Made by a program: the position numbers and the translations under genes
Notes under the pieces: generated by a model
What the model was told of the DNA's origin: nothing
Database searches by the model: none
The model's input: only the letters and a program-made list of their open reading frames with translations
Shown: one piece after another, positions 53,517 through 61,907 of the stretch
How the letters are laid out: every line of letters begins with the position of its first letter
Numbering within the stretch: position 1 is the stretch's first letter
Origin: Vanilla planifolia
Taxonomy: Eukaryota > Streptophyta > Magnoliopsida > Asparagales > Orchidaceae
Assembly: GCA_023846275.1 (NCBI GenBank)
Contig: JAIUJO010000610.1
Span: 69,501-133,500 of the forward strand
Direction: 5' to 3'
Length of the DNA: 64,000 nucleotides

Positions 53517-54544
53517 TCTTAATAATCCATTAATCGGTCGATGTTTAATTAATTAATTACTAATAAATATTATATAAATACCGTTAATTACTTAAATAAA
53601 TTCGTAATTAATCTAAACCCTTCTCCTTCCTCGGTCCAACGCCCGCGAACCCTAATCGACGCAATCTCCGACCAATCCAATCCTTCCGTCGATTTCCGGC
53701 GAACGCGAACAAGGAGAAAAAAAATCCGATGTTCGTACTATCCTAATGTTTCAATCATTAACTAAATTTTTCGGCAAAATGGGCAATTTTCCAGAAAATC
53801 CAAAATTTGTAAAAGACGCAAATTAGCATTCAACTAAGTCCGATTTTTCATCCACATGCTTGTGTTTATTAAGCAAAATATTTCATGCTTTTAATTTCTA
53901 CTAAATAACTAATTTAATTCTGAATTTCCTACCTTGTAAGCCAGCGACGGTGAAGCTCGCACGCGATCAACTGCAGCTCCTCGCCTAACGAAACCGGTAC
54001 CAAAATGCTCGCCTCTGTCCCGCGAACCTCCGGTTACCAAAAGCCCCTTGGAAGGCTGCCGGAAAGTACCGCCGTTCGCCGCGAATACCTCGCCTCTAGC
54101 TGCCGTTCGAAACCCTAACAGCCGAACAGTTTAGGTTAAGTACCCGGCTTAAACCAGTAATAACCCGTTAAGACCCATTAAGCGCCGGTTGACCTTCCAA
54201 AAGCGTCGCTTAACACCCGATCAGCCGGTTAATCTCCACCGCTGATCTCGCCCGTCCGATCTGCTTATCCGCGGCTTATCCAAACACACGCGCAAACACA
54301 CCTCGGCAAACCGCCCCACCTTCACTGAACCGCTCCGGTCCGGTTCACGCACGGTAAAAACCAAATTCCTGTTTTTTTTTTTTTAAAAAAAATCTCGGTG
54401 CTCCGAAAAATCCCCAGAAAATTTCAAAAATTCCAATAGCCTCTAATTGAGCTCCTGGCTCATTCTACTGTAGATCTGAAATCATCCAAGCCACAATTGA
54501 ATTATTGAAGATTAAACATATAATATTTGACCGGGCATAACAAT

Positions 54545-54555
54545 CTCCCCACCTT
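54545..54555 (-). other. Polypurine tract of the element
   Basis: The minus strand reads AAGGTGGGGAG followed by AT and then the 3' LTR (TGTTATG). Position and composition are as expected for the primer of plus-strand DNA synthesis. It begins ten bases after the stop codon of the pol frame (54566-54568). Confidence 0.9.
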
Positions 54556-54565
54556 ATTAGGAATT

Positions 54566-54928
54566 TCACCCTCGAAATTCAGCAAGAAGTTCCGGCCACT
54601 TTTCCGCAACATCCTGCTCTAGCTCCCAGGCTGCCTCCCTTTCGTCATGTCTATTCCACAGAACCTTGACCATAGGAAACGACCTGTTCCTCAGCTACCT
54701 GCTGCTCTCCTCGAGGATGCAAACTGGCAGTTCCACATAAGAAGAATCTGGTGCCACTTGCAAACCAGGAAGATCATCACCGATACAATGAGAAGGATCT
54801 GGCACATATTTCTTGAGATTCGAAACATGAAACACATTGTGAATCCCAGTCAGATGCTCAAGAAGTGCCAACCTATAAGCCACTTCACCAATCCTCTCCA
54901 GAATAGGATAGGGTCCAATGTAACGAGG
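54566..54928 (-). pseudogene. GPY motif and chromodomain fragment
   Basis: The frame continues past the TGA with the GPY motif (54908-54916) and the VFHVSNLKKYVPDPSH phrase typical of Tekay/Del chromoviruses. A chromodomain-like segment follows from about 54740: VELPVCIL, then a TAG at 54695-54697, then MVKVLW and EAAWELEQD, ending at the TGA at 54566-54568. Such chromodomains help steer integration to methylated heterochromatin. The first strand of the fold lacks the aromatic residues of canonical chromodomains, which is usual for this plant group. The stop inside the domain would remove about half of it. Confidence 0.88.
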
Positions 54929-55303
54929 TCAAAGCTTAGAAGACTTGCCAAACCTGAATAGACCTCGCATAGGACTGATCTTCAGGAATACCCTATCTCC
55001 CATAGAGAACTCAACAGCTCTGTGCTTAGGATCATAATATTTTGTCTGACGATCTTGCACAGTACGTAATCTGTCCTGCAATAACTTGACTTCTACTGCG
55101 GTCTCCTCCACAATCTGGGGTGCCCACACTCTCCTGGAATCACCTTCCTCCCAACAAAGAGGAGATCTACACCGACGTCCATACAGTGCCTCGTAAGGTG
55201 CCATACCAATCGACCCCTGAAAACTGTTATTATACACAAATTCTACTAGGGTAACCGTATGGCCCAATCTACTGAGTAAGTCTGTATGCTCAGGCATAGC
55301 AAA
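54929..55303 (-). pseudogene. Integrase C-terminal fragment (shifted frame)
   Basis: After the frameshift near 55297-55305 the integrase continues in a new frame with the phrases VEFVYNNS and MAPYEALYGRRCRSP, which mark the end of the core in plant gypsy elements. It then runs through a basic linker to GKSSKL and meets TGA at 54929-54931. It overlaps the preceding fragment by about 50 bases in a different frame, which is how the shift is located. It has no start of its own. Confidence 0.88.
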
Positions 55304-55818
55304 TCCTCCAAGGTCCGAATAGTCTGCTCAGACTGTCCATCTGTCTGAGGATGATAAGCAGTACTGAACTTCAACTGTGTACCCATGGCAGTGTGTAAGC
55401 TCCTCCAAAACTGTGATGTGAACTTGGCATCTCTGTCAGAAATAATAGATCGGGGAATCCCATGCAATCTGACAATCTGCTGGATATATACCTCTGCCAA
55501 CTGTGCCGCTGAATCCGTCTTCTTAATTGATAAGAAATGGGCTGACTTGGTAAATCGATCCACGATGACCCAAATGGCGTCAAAACCTTGTCTGGTACGA
55601 GGAAGCCCAGTCACAAAGTCCATAGTGATGTCATCCCATTTCCAATCCAGAATCGGCAATCTCTGCAACAATCTTCCAGGTCTCTGGTGCTCGGCCTTAA
55701 CTTGCTGACATGTAAGGCACTTCCTAACAAAAGCAGCAACATCTGCCTTCAAACCTCTCCACCAGAAAACACTCCTCAAATTCCTGTACATCTTGACTTC
55801 TCCAGGGTGCATAGCCAA
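55246..55818 (-). pseudogene. Integrase fragment: zinc finger and DDE core
   Basis: This piece continues the same frame after the TAG at 55834-55836. The HHCC finger shows one His two codons after that stop, a second His at residue 4, and Cys at 34 and 37. The catalytic triad is Asp67, Asp128 and Glu164, with 35 residues between the last two, as usual for retroviral-type integrases. The WDDITMDF and HPQTDGQSE phrases are typical of gypsy elements. The true frame is lost soon after the core near 55300, and the last residues before the stop at 55246 are out of frame. The first codon of this stretch is TTG, so it has no independent start. Confidence 0.9.
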
Positions 55819-55833
55819 AGTTCCATAATGAGC

Positions 55834-58800
55834 CTATCGAAGAATCCTCTCCCTGAACTCCTGATGTGATGGCACACACCAGTGACCCCTGAAAGTCAAA
55901 ATGTCGTTTCTGAGAGCAAAGTCTCCTCCCAATCCCTGTGATGCCAACTCAAACTTCTCCTTCAGCTCTTCATCACAAAGCTGAAGATCACGCATCTCAG
56001 ATAGCCAGTCAGCCCGAATAGTCAACGAGCTGAGTCTGTGAACCAGTCTCTGAACAGACAACTGTTCCTGACATCTTTCAACATCCCAATCCAAGTCTAG
56101 TATAGAGTCCCAGACTAACATAGTATGCATAACTGTGTGCCTGCTCAAAGCATCAGCAACAGGATTAGCCTTACCCTCGTAGTAATTTATCACCAGCTCA
56201 TAGTCTTTTATCAATTCCAACCATCTCCTTTGCCTCAAATTCAGTTCCTTCTGAGTGAATAGATACTTGAGGCTCTTGTGATCAGAGAAGCAATCTACGG
56301 ACACTCCATATAAATAATGCCTCCATATTTTTAAGGCAAATATGATAGCAACTAACTCCAAGTCATGAGTGGGATAATTCTTCTCATGATCCTTCAGTTG
56401 TCTCGAAGCATATGCCACAACCCTACCATCCTGCATCAGTACAGCTCCCAAACCTATATGTGAAGCATCAGTGTACATCTGATAAGGCTTCCCTTGAGTG
56501 GGTAAAATCAATACTGGAGTAGTACTAAGCCTCTGCTTTAGCTCTAGGAAACTGTTCTCACAACTCTCTGACCACTCAAAAGATTTTCCCTTCCGGGTCA
56601 GCTGTGTCAGTGGAGCGGCCAGTCTAGAAAAGTGAGGAACAAATTTCCTATAATAGCCTGCCAGACCAAGGAAACTCCGGATCTCAGTGACGAAAGATGG
56701 TCGTTTCCAATCAATAATAGCTCGTATCTTGCTAGGATCAACAGCCACGCCTTCTGTACTGACAATATGTCCCAAGAATGCTACTGAGTCTAGCCAAAAA
56801 GAACACTTGGAGAATTTTGCATACAGCTCATTCTCCTGCAATATTGTGAGTACTGTCCTCAACTGATCTGTATGAGCCTCCCTATCTCTGGAATAAATCA
56901 ATATATCATCTATAAATATGATCACAAACTGGTCCAAGAAGGCATGAAAAACTTGATGCATCAGATTCATAAACACTGCTGGAGCATTAGTCAATCCAAA
57001 AGGTAACACTGTGAACTCATAATGTCCATATCTAGTATGGAAGGCTGTCTTGGGTATATCAGAATCTCTAATCCGGATCTGGTGATAACCCGAACGCAAG
57101 TCGATCTTGGAGAACACAGTTGCCCCCTGCAGCTGATCTAGTAAATCATCAATACGTGGTAAAGGGTACCGGTTACGAATCGTAACCTTATTCAATTCCC
57201 TATAGTCCACACACAGCCTCATACTACCATCCTTTTTCTTGACGAATAAGACAGGGGCACCCCAAGGTGAACAACTGGGGTGTATGAGTCCCTTGTCTAA
57301 TAAGTCCTGTAACTGAGTCTTCAACTCTGCTAGCTCGGCTGGAGCCATCCTGTAGGGAGCTCTAGCAATAGGAGCTACTCCTGTCTCCAAATCAATCAAG
57401 AACTCCACTTCCCTAGCTGGTGGAAGTCCAGGCAACTCCTCTGGAAAAACCATAGGGAAGTCTCTCACCACTGGAATATTTGACATAAGGGTAGTGGTGG
57501 CTTGGCTATCTGCCACATAAACCAACCAACCAGTACAACCCTTACTCACTAGTCTCTTTGCCTGAAGAATTGAGATCAGGGGAATCTGCCTGTTCAGACC
57601 AAAGTATATCACATCCTTCGAACCAGGCACCCTGATCCTAACCTTCTTCTCGCAACAATCCAGAACCACTGCATGGTAGCACAACCAATCCATTCCTAAA
57701 ATGATGTCGAACTCTGTTAGCGGCACACATATCAACTCTGTCACGAATTCATGTCCACTAATCAGAATAAACCCATCAGTCTTCTGAACAGTGGGAATCT
57801 CTTTCCCATCAGGAAGCCTAACCAGTAAGGGTTCTTTTAAATAACCCTTGGATCCTGATATCTGATTCCAGATCCTCTCAGCAACAAAAGAATGAGATGC
57901 ACCAGTATCAAACAAAGTCACGCACTGTATGTTACCAAAATAAAGCATACCTGTGATCACCTCTGGTGACTCTGAAGCCTGCTGCCGAGTCAATGCAAAT
58001 ACTCTGGGCTGTCCCCCAGATGAACCAACCGGTCCTGTGATCCTCTGTTTCTTCCATATCGGGAAGTCGTACCTTTTGTGTCCTGGCTGCTGACAGTGGT
58101 AGCAAATAATCCCCCCAGTCCGAGTTCCTGTCTGCTGCACTGGCCTCTCGGAAATAGGCCGTGGCTGGACCACGCCCTCCTGGGTACCATGGTGACCTCT
58201 GTGTCTCTTGTCTTTTTTGTTATGTTGAGCATTTCTGAATTCCTTCCTCTTGTTGTGAGTCTCTCTCTGGGCCTCTATCCGGATATTAATAAGCTTAACG
58301 GATCTCACAGCCTCCACTAAGTCACGAAATCTGGCAAACTGGCTCACAACCAACTGACGCTGCAGCATAGGACGAAGTCCCTCCAAGAACATCTCACATC
58401 TGCGCTCCTCAGATGGTACCAGCTCTGCGGCATACCTCGCCAGATATGTGAATCTCGATAAGTAGTCGTTCACTGACATCTGGCCCTGCCTGAGGTGTAT
58501 AAGGTCCCTCCTGGACTGAGACATGGCAGAAGCCGGAATGTAGCACTCCCTGAATGCCTCAACAAAGTCCTCCCAAGCTATCTCGCTGTTCTGGACCTCC
58601 CCATACACAGCGCGCTGCTGGCCTCTCCACCAGGTAGCAGCCTCTCCCTCCAATACTAGAGCAGCAAGTACTACCCTCCTGCCGAGTGGACATCCCAAGG
58701 CATCAAACAGCTCAAGCATATGAGCCATCCAGTCATCTGCCACCGCTGGGTCAGCCGACCCACTGAAACTCTGCGGACGCAACCGCATAAAGACATCGAT

Positions 58801-58962
58801 CCAACGATCCACTGCTGGCTCAACTGGCAATGCTGGGATCGTCTCCGGGGTTGGAGTAGCAGATATAGGTCTACCTCTAGCTGCTCCACTAACGGAAAGT
58901 CTTCTAGTACCAGCCATACTGTCAAAAGCAACTAATCTGGCATTAGAGTCGCCATTTGGCAT
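55834..58962 (-). CDS. Gag-protease-RT-RNase H open frame (1042 codons, ends at premature stop)
   Basis: Residues about 66-205 are the Gag capsid-like region, with a tryptophan-rich stretch near 111-112. The zinc knuckle has C287, C290 and H295, but Phe stands at 300 where the fourth Cys belongs. The protease motif Asp-Thr-Gly-Ala-Ser starts at 352. The reverse transcriptase has catalytic Asp621 and the Asp685-Asp686 pair in an Ile-Asp-Asp context. RNase H shows Asp832, Glu869 and Asp894, all present. The frame then runs through the connection to the integrase and stops at a TAG at codon 1043. The product would make virus-like particles and cDNA in the cytoplasm. The enzyme cores look intact, but the missing Cys probably harms RNA packaging. 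Small open frames on either strand inside this range are shadows. Confidence 0.93.
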   Translation of the reverse strand: MPNGDSNARLVAFDSMAGTRRLSVSGAARGRPISATPTPETIPALPVEPAVDRWIDVFMRLRPQSFSGSADPAVADDWMAHMLELFDALGCPLGRRVVLAALVLEGEAATWWRGQQRAVYGEVQNSEIAWEDFVEAFRECYIPASAMSQSRRDLIHLRQGQMSVNDYLSRFTYLARYAAELVPSEERRCEMFLEGLRPMLQRQLVVSQFARFRDLVEAVRSVKLINIRIEAQRETHNKRKEFRNAQHNKKDKRHRGHHGTQEGVVQPRPISERPVQQTGTRTGGIICYHCQQPGHKRYDFPIWKKQRITGPVGSSGGQPRVFALTRQQASESPEVITGMLYFGNIQCVTLFDTGASHSFVAERIWNQISGSKGYLKEPLLVRLPDGKEIPTVQKTDGFILISGHEFVTELICVPLTEFDIILGMDWLCYHAVVLDCCEKKVRIRVPGSKDVIYFGLNRQIPLISILQAKRLVSKGCTGWLVYVADSQATTTLMSNIPVVRDFPMVFPEELPGLPPAREVEFLIDLETGVAPIARAPYRMAPAELAELKTQLQDLLDKGLIHPSCSPWGAPVLFVKKKDGSMRLCVDYRELNKVTIRNRYPLPRIDDLLDQLQGATVFSKIDLRSGYHQIRIRDSDIPKTAFHTRYGHYEFTVLPFGLTNAPAVFMNLMHQVFHAFLDQFVIIFIDDILIYSRDREAHTDQLRTVLTILQENELYAKFSKCSFWLDSVAFLGHIVSTEGVAVDPSKIRAIIDWKRPSFVTEIRSFLGLAGYYRKFVPHFSRLAAPLTQLTRKGKSFEWSESCENSFLELKQRLSTTPVLILPTQGKPYQMYTDASHIGLGAVLMQDGRVVAYASRQLKDHEKNYPTHDLELVAIIFALKIWRHYLYGVSVDCFSDHKSLKYLFTQKELNLRQRRWLELIKDYELVINYYEGKANPVADALSRHTVMHTMLVWDSILDLDWDVERCQEQLSVQRLVHRLSSLTIRADWLSEMRDLQLCDEELKEKFELASQGLGGDFALRNDILTFRGHWCVPSHQEFRERILR

Positions 58963-59077
58963 TTGGCATACGGACTACCATAGTATAATAAAATGACCAA
59001 CAGTTCTCCCCACCTTGGGTTGAACTTCTATATATGTCTAGCCCCACTATCCTAACCTAGGGCTCTAATACCACTCT
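58963..59077 (-). other. Short 5' leader between the 5' LTR and gag
   Basis: About 115 bases separate the LTR from the chosen gag ATG. They hold the primer-binding site and a G-rich motif at 59005-59016 (minus AAGGTGGGGAGA) that is identical to the polypurine tract core beside the 3' LTR. An earlier out-of-frame ATG lies seven bases before the chosen start. No intron signal was identified. Confidence 0.75.
59062..59073 (-). other. Primer-binding site, initiator-Met tRNA type
   Basis: The minus strand reads TGGTATTAGAGC, four bases (AGAG) after the 5' LTR. The standard plant initiator-Met tRNA site is TGGTATCAGAGC, so one C has become T. The duplicate at 51577-51588 keeps the standard sequence. 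The site would prime minus-strand cDNA synthesis. Confidence 0.9.
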
Positions 59078-59796
59078 TGTTACACCCCAGTTTTTTTTAA
59101 AAGGAACTTTTTTTTTTTTACATATAGACAGCTCAGATCGTCCCATACCAATCTGAGTAGCCTACGAAAAACATAGGATATAACACATCATTACACACCT
59201 ACTTTCCTTAACTATGTGGATCCCATTTCCCGGGTACACCGTCAAATCAGGTTCATGACTCCTGAATTAACTGATGAACTCGTGCAATGTTACTCCTACT
59301 AGACCCAATACTCCTAACCCATACCGGTAGAAAATAAGATAGTGTATAAAAATGTAACTCATATGAAAAATCACAGTCCATAAAATATCACCTCATCCAT
59401 ACGAGTATATGAGTCAGAATCACCCTCACATAATACAAGACATAAGAATAACAGTCTCACTGAATACATCCAACAGCAATAATCAACTAACCAGAATGTC
59501 TCAGAAAATCATAGATCGGATCTCCTCCACTAGCCTACTGATCACGATCCCACCTAAGGCTGGGTGGCGTCAAGTCTGTCGAGCCACTGGAAAAATATGG
59601 ATAATAAAAGAATGAGCTACGCCCAGTAGGAAAGACAGCTAGTAAAAAAAAACTCTCATGCAAGAGAAGGATAATAGCAAGAGTAAAGAAATACAACATA
59701 ACAATGTATGGTGGAAAGGCACTCTCAGTCCCAGACTCTGACCAACCACAGTCACCCCCAGTCACACCAGAGTAGCTCTCCTCTGTGCTCCCAGGA

Positions 59797-59897
59797 AGCA
59801 TGCCAGCGGGACACGCCCATCTCTGCGCACCCATGGCGCCTAGGCAAAGCATGCCAGCGGTACACGCCCATCTCTACGCACGCATCACAACGCATAG
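59797..59897 (-). repeat. 51-bp tandem repeat inside the right LTR
   Basis: Units begin at 59797 and 59848 with the same 51-base period as in the left LTR. The second unit has GGTACA in place of GGGACA. It is part of the LTR and has no recognised role. Confidence 0.8.
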
Positions 59898-60665
59898 CAC
59901 CCGACACCGCAGCGTCTCTCGTCAATCAATCTTCTGGAGACTATAGACAAAACCAGTCACATAGATCTCTAGCCAACGTGAGACACCCCTGCCACCCTCA
60001 GGCACGCAGGCCTACACACTTGGCTAGCCACGGCGAGTCACCCCTGCCACTGCCACTCTCAGGCGCACAGGCCTACACTCATGGACCAGAAGAGATCGAC
60101 TCAGCCACCGTTCCAAGAAGTCCTCTCCCAACAATTTCCATAGAAGCCACGCCCCTACAGTCATTGCCAAGCTCTAACTCCAAGATTCGGCAACATGTGT
60201 CCAGATACAACAAGGCGCATACCAGTCCACATGTATACAATGGAAGCTAAGTCTGTACTGCACAGTTACCTACCACAACTACCCTAAAACATCATATAGG
60301 GCCTATAGTATTCCGATCCAATATGCCAATCCGTGAAATATGCCAACACTGAGTAAACTGACTCAATCCATGTCATTGCCATCCAAGCAACACAAACTGT
60401 ACCAAATTCTGACTATTCTGGTAGCACCCAAGTGTCACACTTCCTTCCAACTAATCCAGCTGCACTGAATTTATAGGTAATTTCCAACAGTCAATTTCAA
60501 CTTGGCTACATGATTTCTAAAAATCACCTTTTCTCACTTCAGGAAATTTTTAATTTCAAAAAATTCAATTTCCACCCTTTATCCATTTTCCGAAATTCGG
60601 AATAAATTTCCGAATGAATTTTAAATTCCACATATATCCTTTTTCCAAAAATTCGGATTAATTTC

Positions 60666-60884
60666 CGAATTAAACTTCCTCCACACTGTTCGTCCGCGAC
60701 GAATCCCGCTGAACCGGTTTTCGCTGCCAGTTCGAAACCCTCGCGCTGAACCGCGACACCGCCGAACCAAATACCCGAATTAAATTTTCCTCCGCGTCGT
60801 TCGTCCGCGCCGAATCCCGCTGAACCGGTTTTCGCTGCCGGTTCGGAACCCTCACGCTGAACCGCGACACCGCCGGACCAAATT
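60666..60884 (-). repeat. 110-bp tandem repeat in the right LTR, two full units
   Basis: Unit 1 is 60666-60775 and unit 2 is 60776 to about 60884. Both keep the CGTTCGTCCGCG segment lost from unit 2 of the left LTR. The units are GC-rich against an AT-rich background. They sit about 40-260 bases after the TATA-like sequence in element orientation. Confidence 0.8.
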
Positions 60885-60930
60885 TCTTAATAATCCGTTA
60901 ATCGGTCGATTTTTAATTAATTAATTACTA

Positions 60931-60950
60931 ATAAATATTATATAAATACC
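60931..60950 (-). promoter_or_regulatory. Candidate TATA box of the 5' LTR
   Basis: The minus strand reads GGTATTTATATAATATTTAT, about 960 bases from the start of the LTR. It is the best TATA-like sequence I found in the LTR, and it is retained in the left LTR at about 53562-53582. A start site would then lie roughly 30 bases further, just before the 110-bp repeats. The assignment rests on sequence only; the whole neighbourhood is AT-rich (TTAATTAATTAAT), so other starts are possible. Confidence 0.4.
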
Positions 60951-61907
60951 GTTAATTACTTAAATAAATTCGTAATTAATCTAAACCCTTCTCCTTCCTC
61001 GGTCCGACGCCCGCGAACCCTAATCGACGCAATCGCCGACCAATCCAATCCTTCCGTTGATTTCCGGCGAACGCGAACAAGGAGAAACAAAATCCGATGT
61101 TCGTACTATCCTAATGTTTCAATCATTAACTAAATTTTTCGTCGAAATGGGCAATTTTCCAGAAAATCCAAAATTTGTAAAAGATGCAAATTAGCGTTCA
61201 ACTAAGTCCGATTTTTCATCCACATGCTTGTGTTCATTAAGCAAAATATTTCATGCTTTTAATTTCTACTAAATAACTAATTTAATTCTGAATTTCCTAC
61301 CTTGTTCGCCGGCGACGGTGAAGCTCGCACGCGATCAACCGCAGCTCCTCGCCGAACGAAACCGGTACCAAAATGCTCGCTTCTGTCCCGCGAACCTCCG
61401 GTTACCAAAAGCCCCTTGGAAGGCTGCCGGAAAGTACCGCCGTTCGCCGCGAATACCTCGCCTCTAGCCGCCGTTCGAAACCCTAACAGCCGAACAGTTT
61501 AGGTTAAGTACCCAACTTAAACCGGTAATAACCCGTTAAGACCCATTAAGCGCCGGTTGACCTTCCAAAAGCGCCGCTTAACACCCGATCAGCCGGTTAA
61601 TCTCCACCGCTGATCTCGCCCGTCCGATCCGCTCATCCGCAGCTTATCGAAACGCACGCGCAAACGCACCTCAGCGAACCGCCCCGCCTTCGCTGAACCG
61701 CTCCGGTCCGGTTCACGCGTGGTAAAAACCAAATTCCGGTTTTTTTTTTAAAAAAAATCTCGGTGCTCCGAAAAATCCCCAGAAAATTTCAGAAATTCCA
61801 ATAGCCTCTAATTGCGCTCCTGGCTCATCCTACTGTCGATCTGAAATCATCCAAGCCACAATTGAATTATTGAAGATTAAACATATAATATTTGACCGGG
61901 TATAACA

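Larger units (their letters stand above)
51593..54542 (-). repeat. Left LTR (3' LTR of the element), 2950 bp
   Basis: This is a direct repeat of 59078-61907. Read on the minus strand it begins TGTTATGCCCGG and ends GGTGTAATA, so the usual terminal CA has become TA (C to T). It keeps about 134 bp (51837-51970) that the right LTR lacks, and lacks about 13 bp in its second 110-bp subrepeat. It contains a 51-bp tandem pair, a 110/96-bp tandem pair and an AT-rich TATA-like region. Over 52354-52896 I count about 16 substitutions against the right LTR, close to 3%. Confidence 0.95.
54566..58962 (-). pseudogene. gag-pol: Broken gag-pol polyprotein gene of the chromovirus
   Basis: This is a single-frame type polyprotein gene of about 1465 codons encoding Gag, protease, RT, RNase H, integrase and a chromodomain. 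The start chosen is the ATG at 58962; an in-frame Met at residue 16 is an alternative. Four lesions are visible: TAG at 55834-55836 just before the integrase zinc finger, a frameshift near 55297-55305 after the DDE core, TGA at 54929-54931 just before the GPY motif, and TAG at 54695-54697 inside the chromodomain. All domains remain recognisable on either side, so the decay is recent compared with the age of the family. The TGA fits a CGA to TGA change, as expected from cytosine deamination; the ancestral codons are inferred. Normal frame usage would place the end at the TGA at 54566-54568. Confidence 0.93.
51521..61907 (-). mobile_element. Degenerate Ty3/gypsy chromovirus (Tekay/Del-like) LTR retrotransposon
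   Basis: The element lies on the minus strand: right LTR (5') at 59078-61907, internal region at 54543-59077, left LTR (3') at 51593-54542, then 72 bp of duplicated leader at 51521-51592. It has a tRNA-iMet-type primer-binding site, a polypurine tract, and gag, protease, RT, RNase H, integrase and chromodomain in gypsy order. The integrase end has the GPY motif and a VFHVS phrase, followed by a chromodomain-like segment. Together with LTRs near 2.9 kb this fits the Tekay (Del) clade of plant chromoviruses. Three in-frame stops and one frameshift make it non-autonomous. No target-site duplication is visible: the right flank begins ATACC and the left side does not end at an LTR. Chromoviral integrases are known to favour heterochromatin, which fits an insertion in satellite DNA. 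Confidence 0.95.
59078..61907 (-). repeat. Right LTR (5' LTR of the element), 2830 bp
   Basis: On the minus strand it begins TGTTATACCCGG and ends GGTGTAACA, with a perfect 5-base terminal inverted repeat (TGTTA/TAACA). It would hold the promoter driving the gag-pol transcript toward lower coordinates. Compared with the left LTR it has lost about 134 bp after a CATACC at about 59319-59326, and has small extra insertions, including two T in a poly-T run near its 3' end. The satellite starts directly at 61908. Confidence 0.95.

Noticed and set aside
55385..55869. Plus-strand open frames of 93-107 codons opposite the integrase
   Set aside because: They are shadows of the integrase coding sequence on the other strand and resemble no known protein.
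59708..60250. 180-codon + strand open frame, antisense within the right LTR
   Set aside because: The left LTR copy is split by a stop. Of the differences I counted between the copies, about 14 change the amino acid and one is silent, which shows no protein-level constraint. It is probably a chance frame in a GC-rich LTR, although antisense open frames are known in some plant LTR elements.
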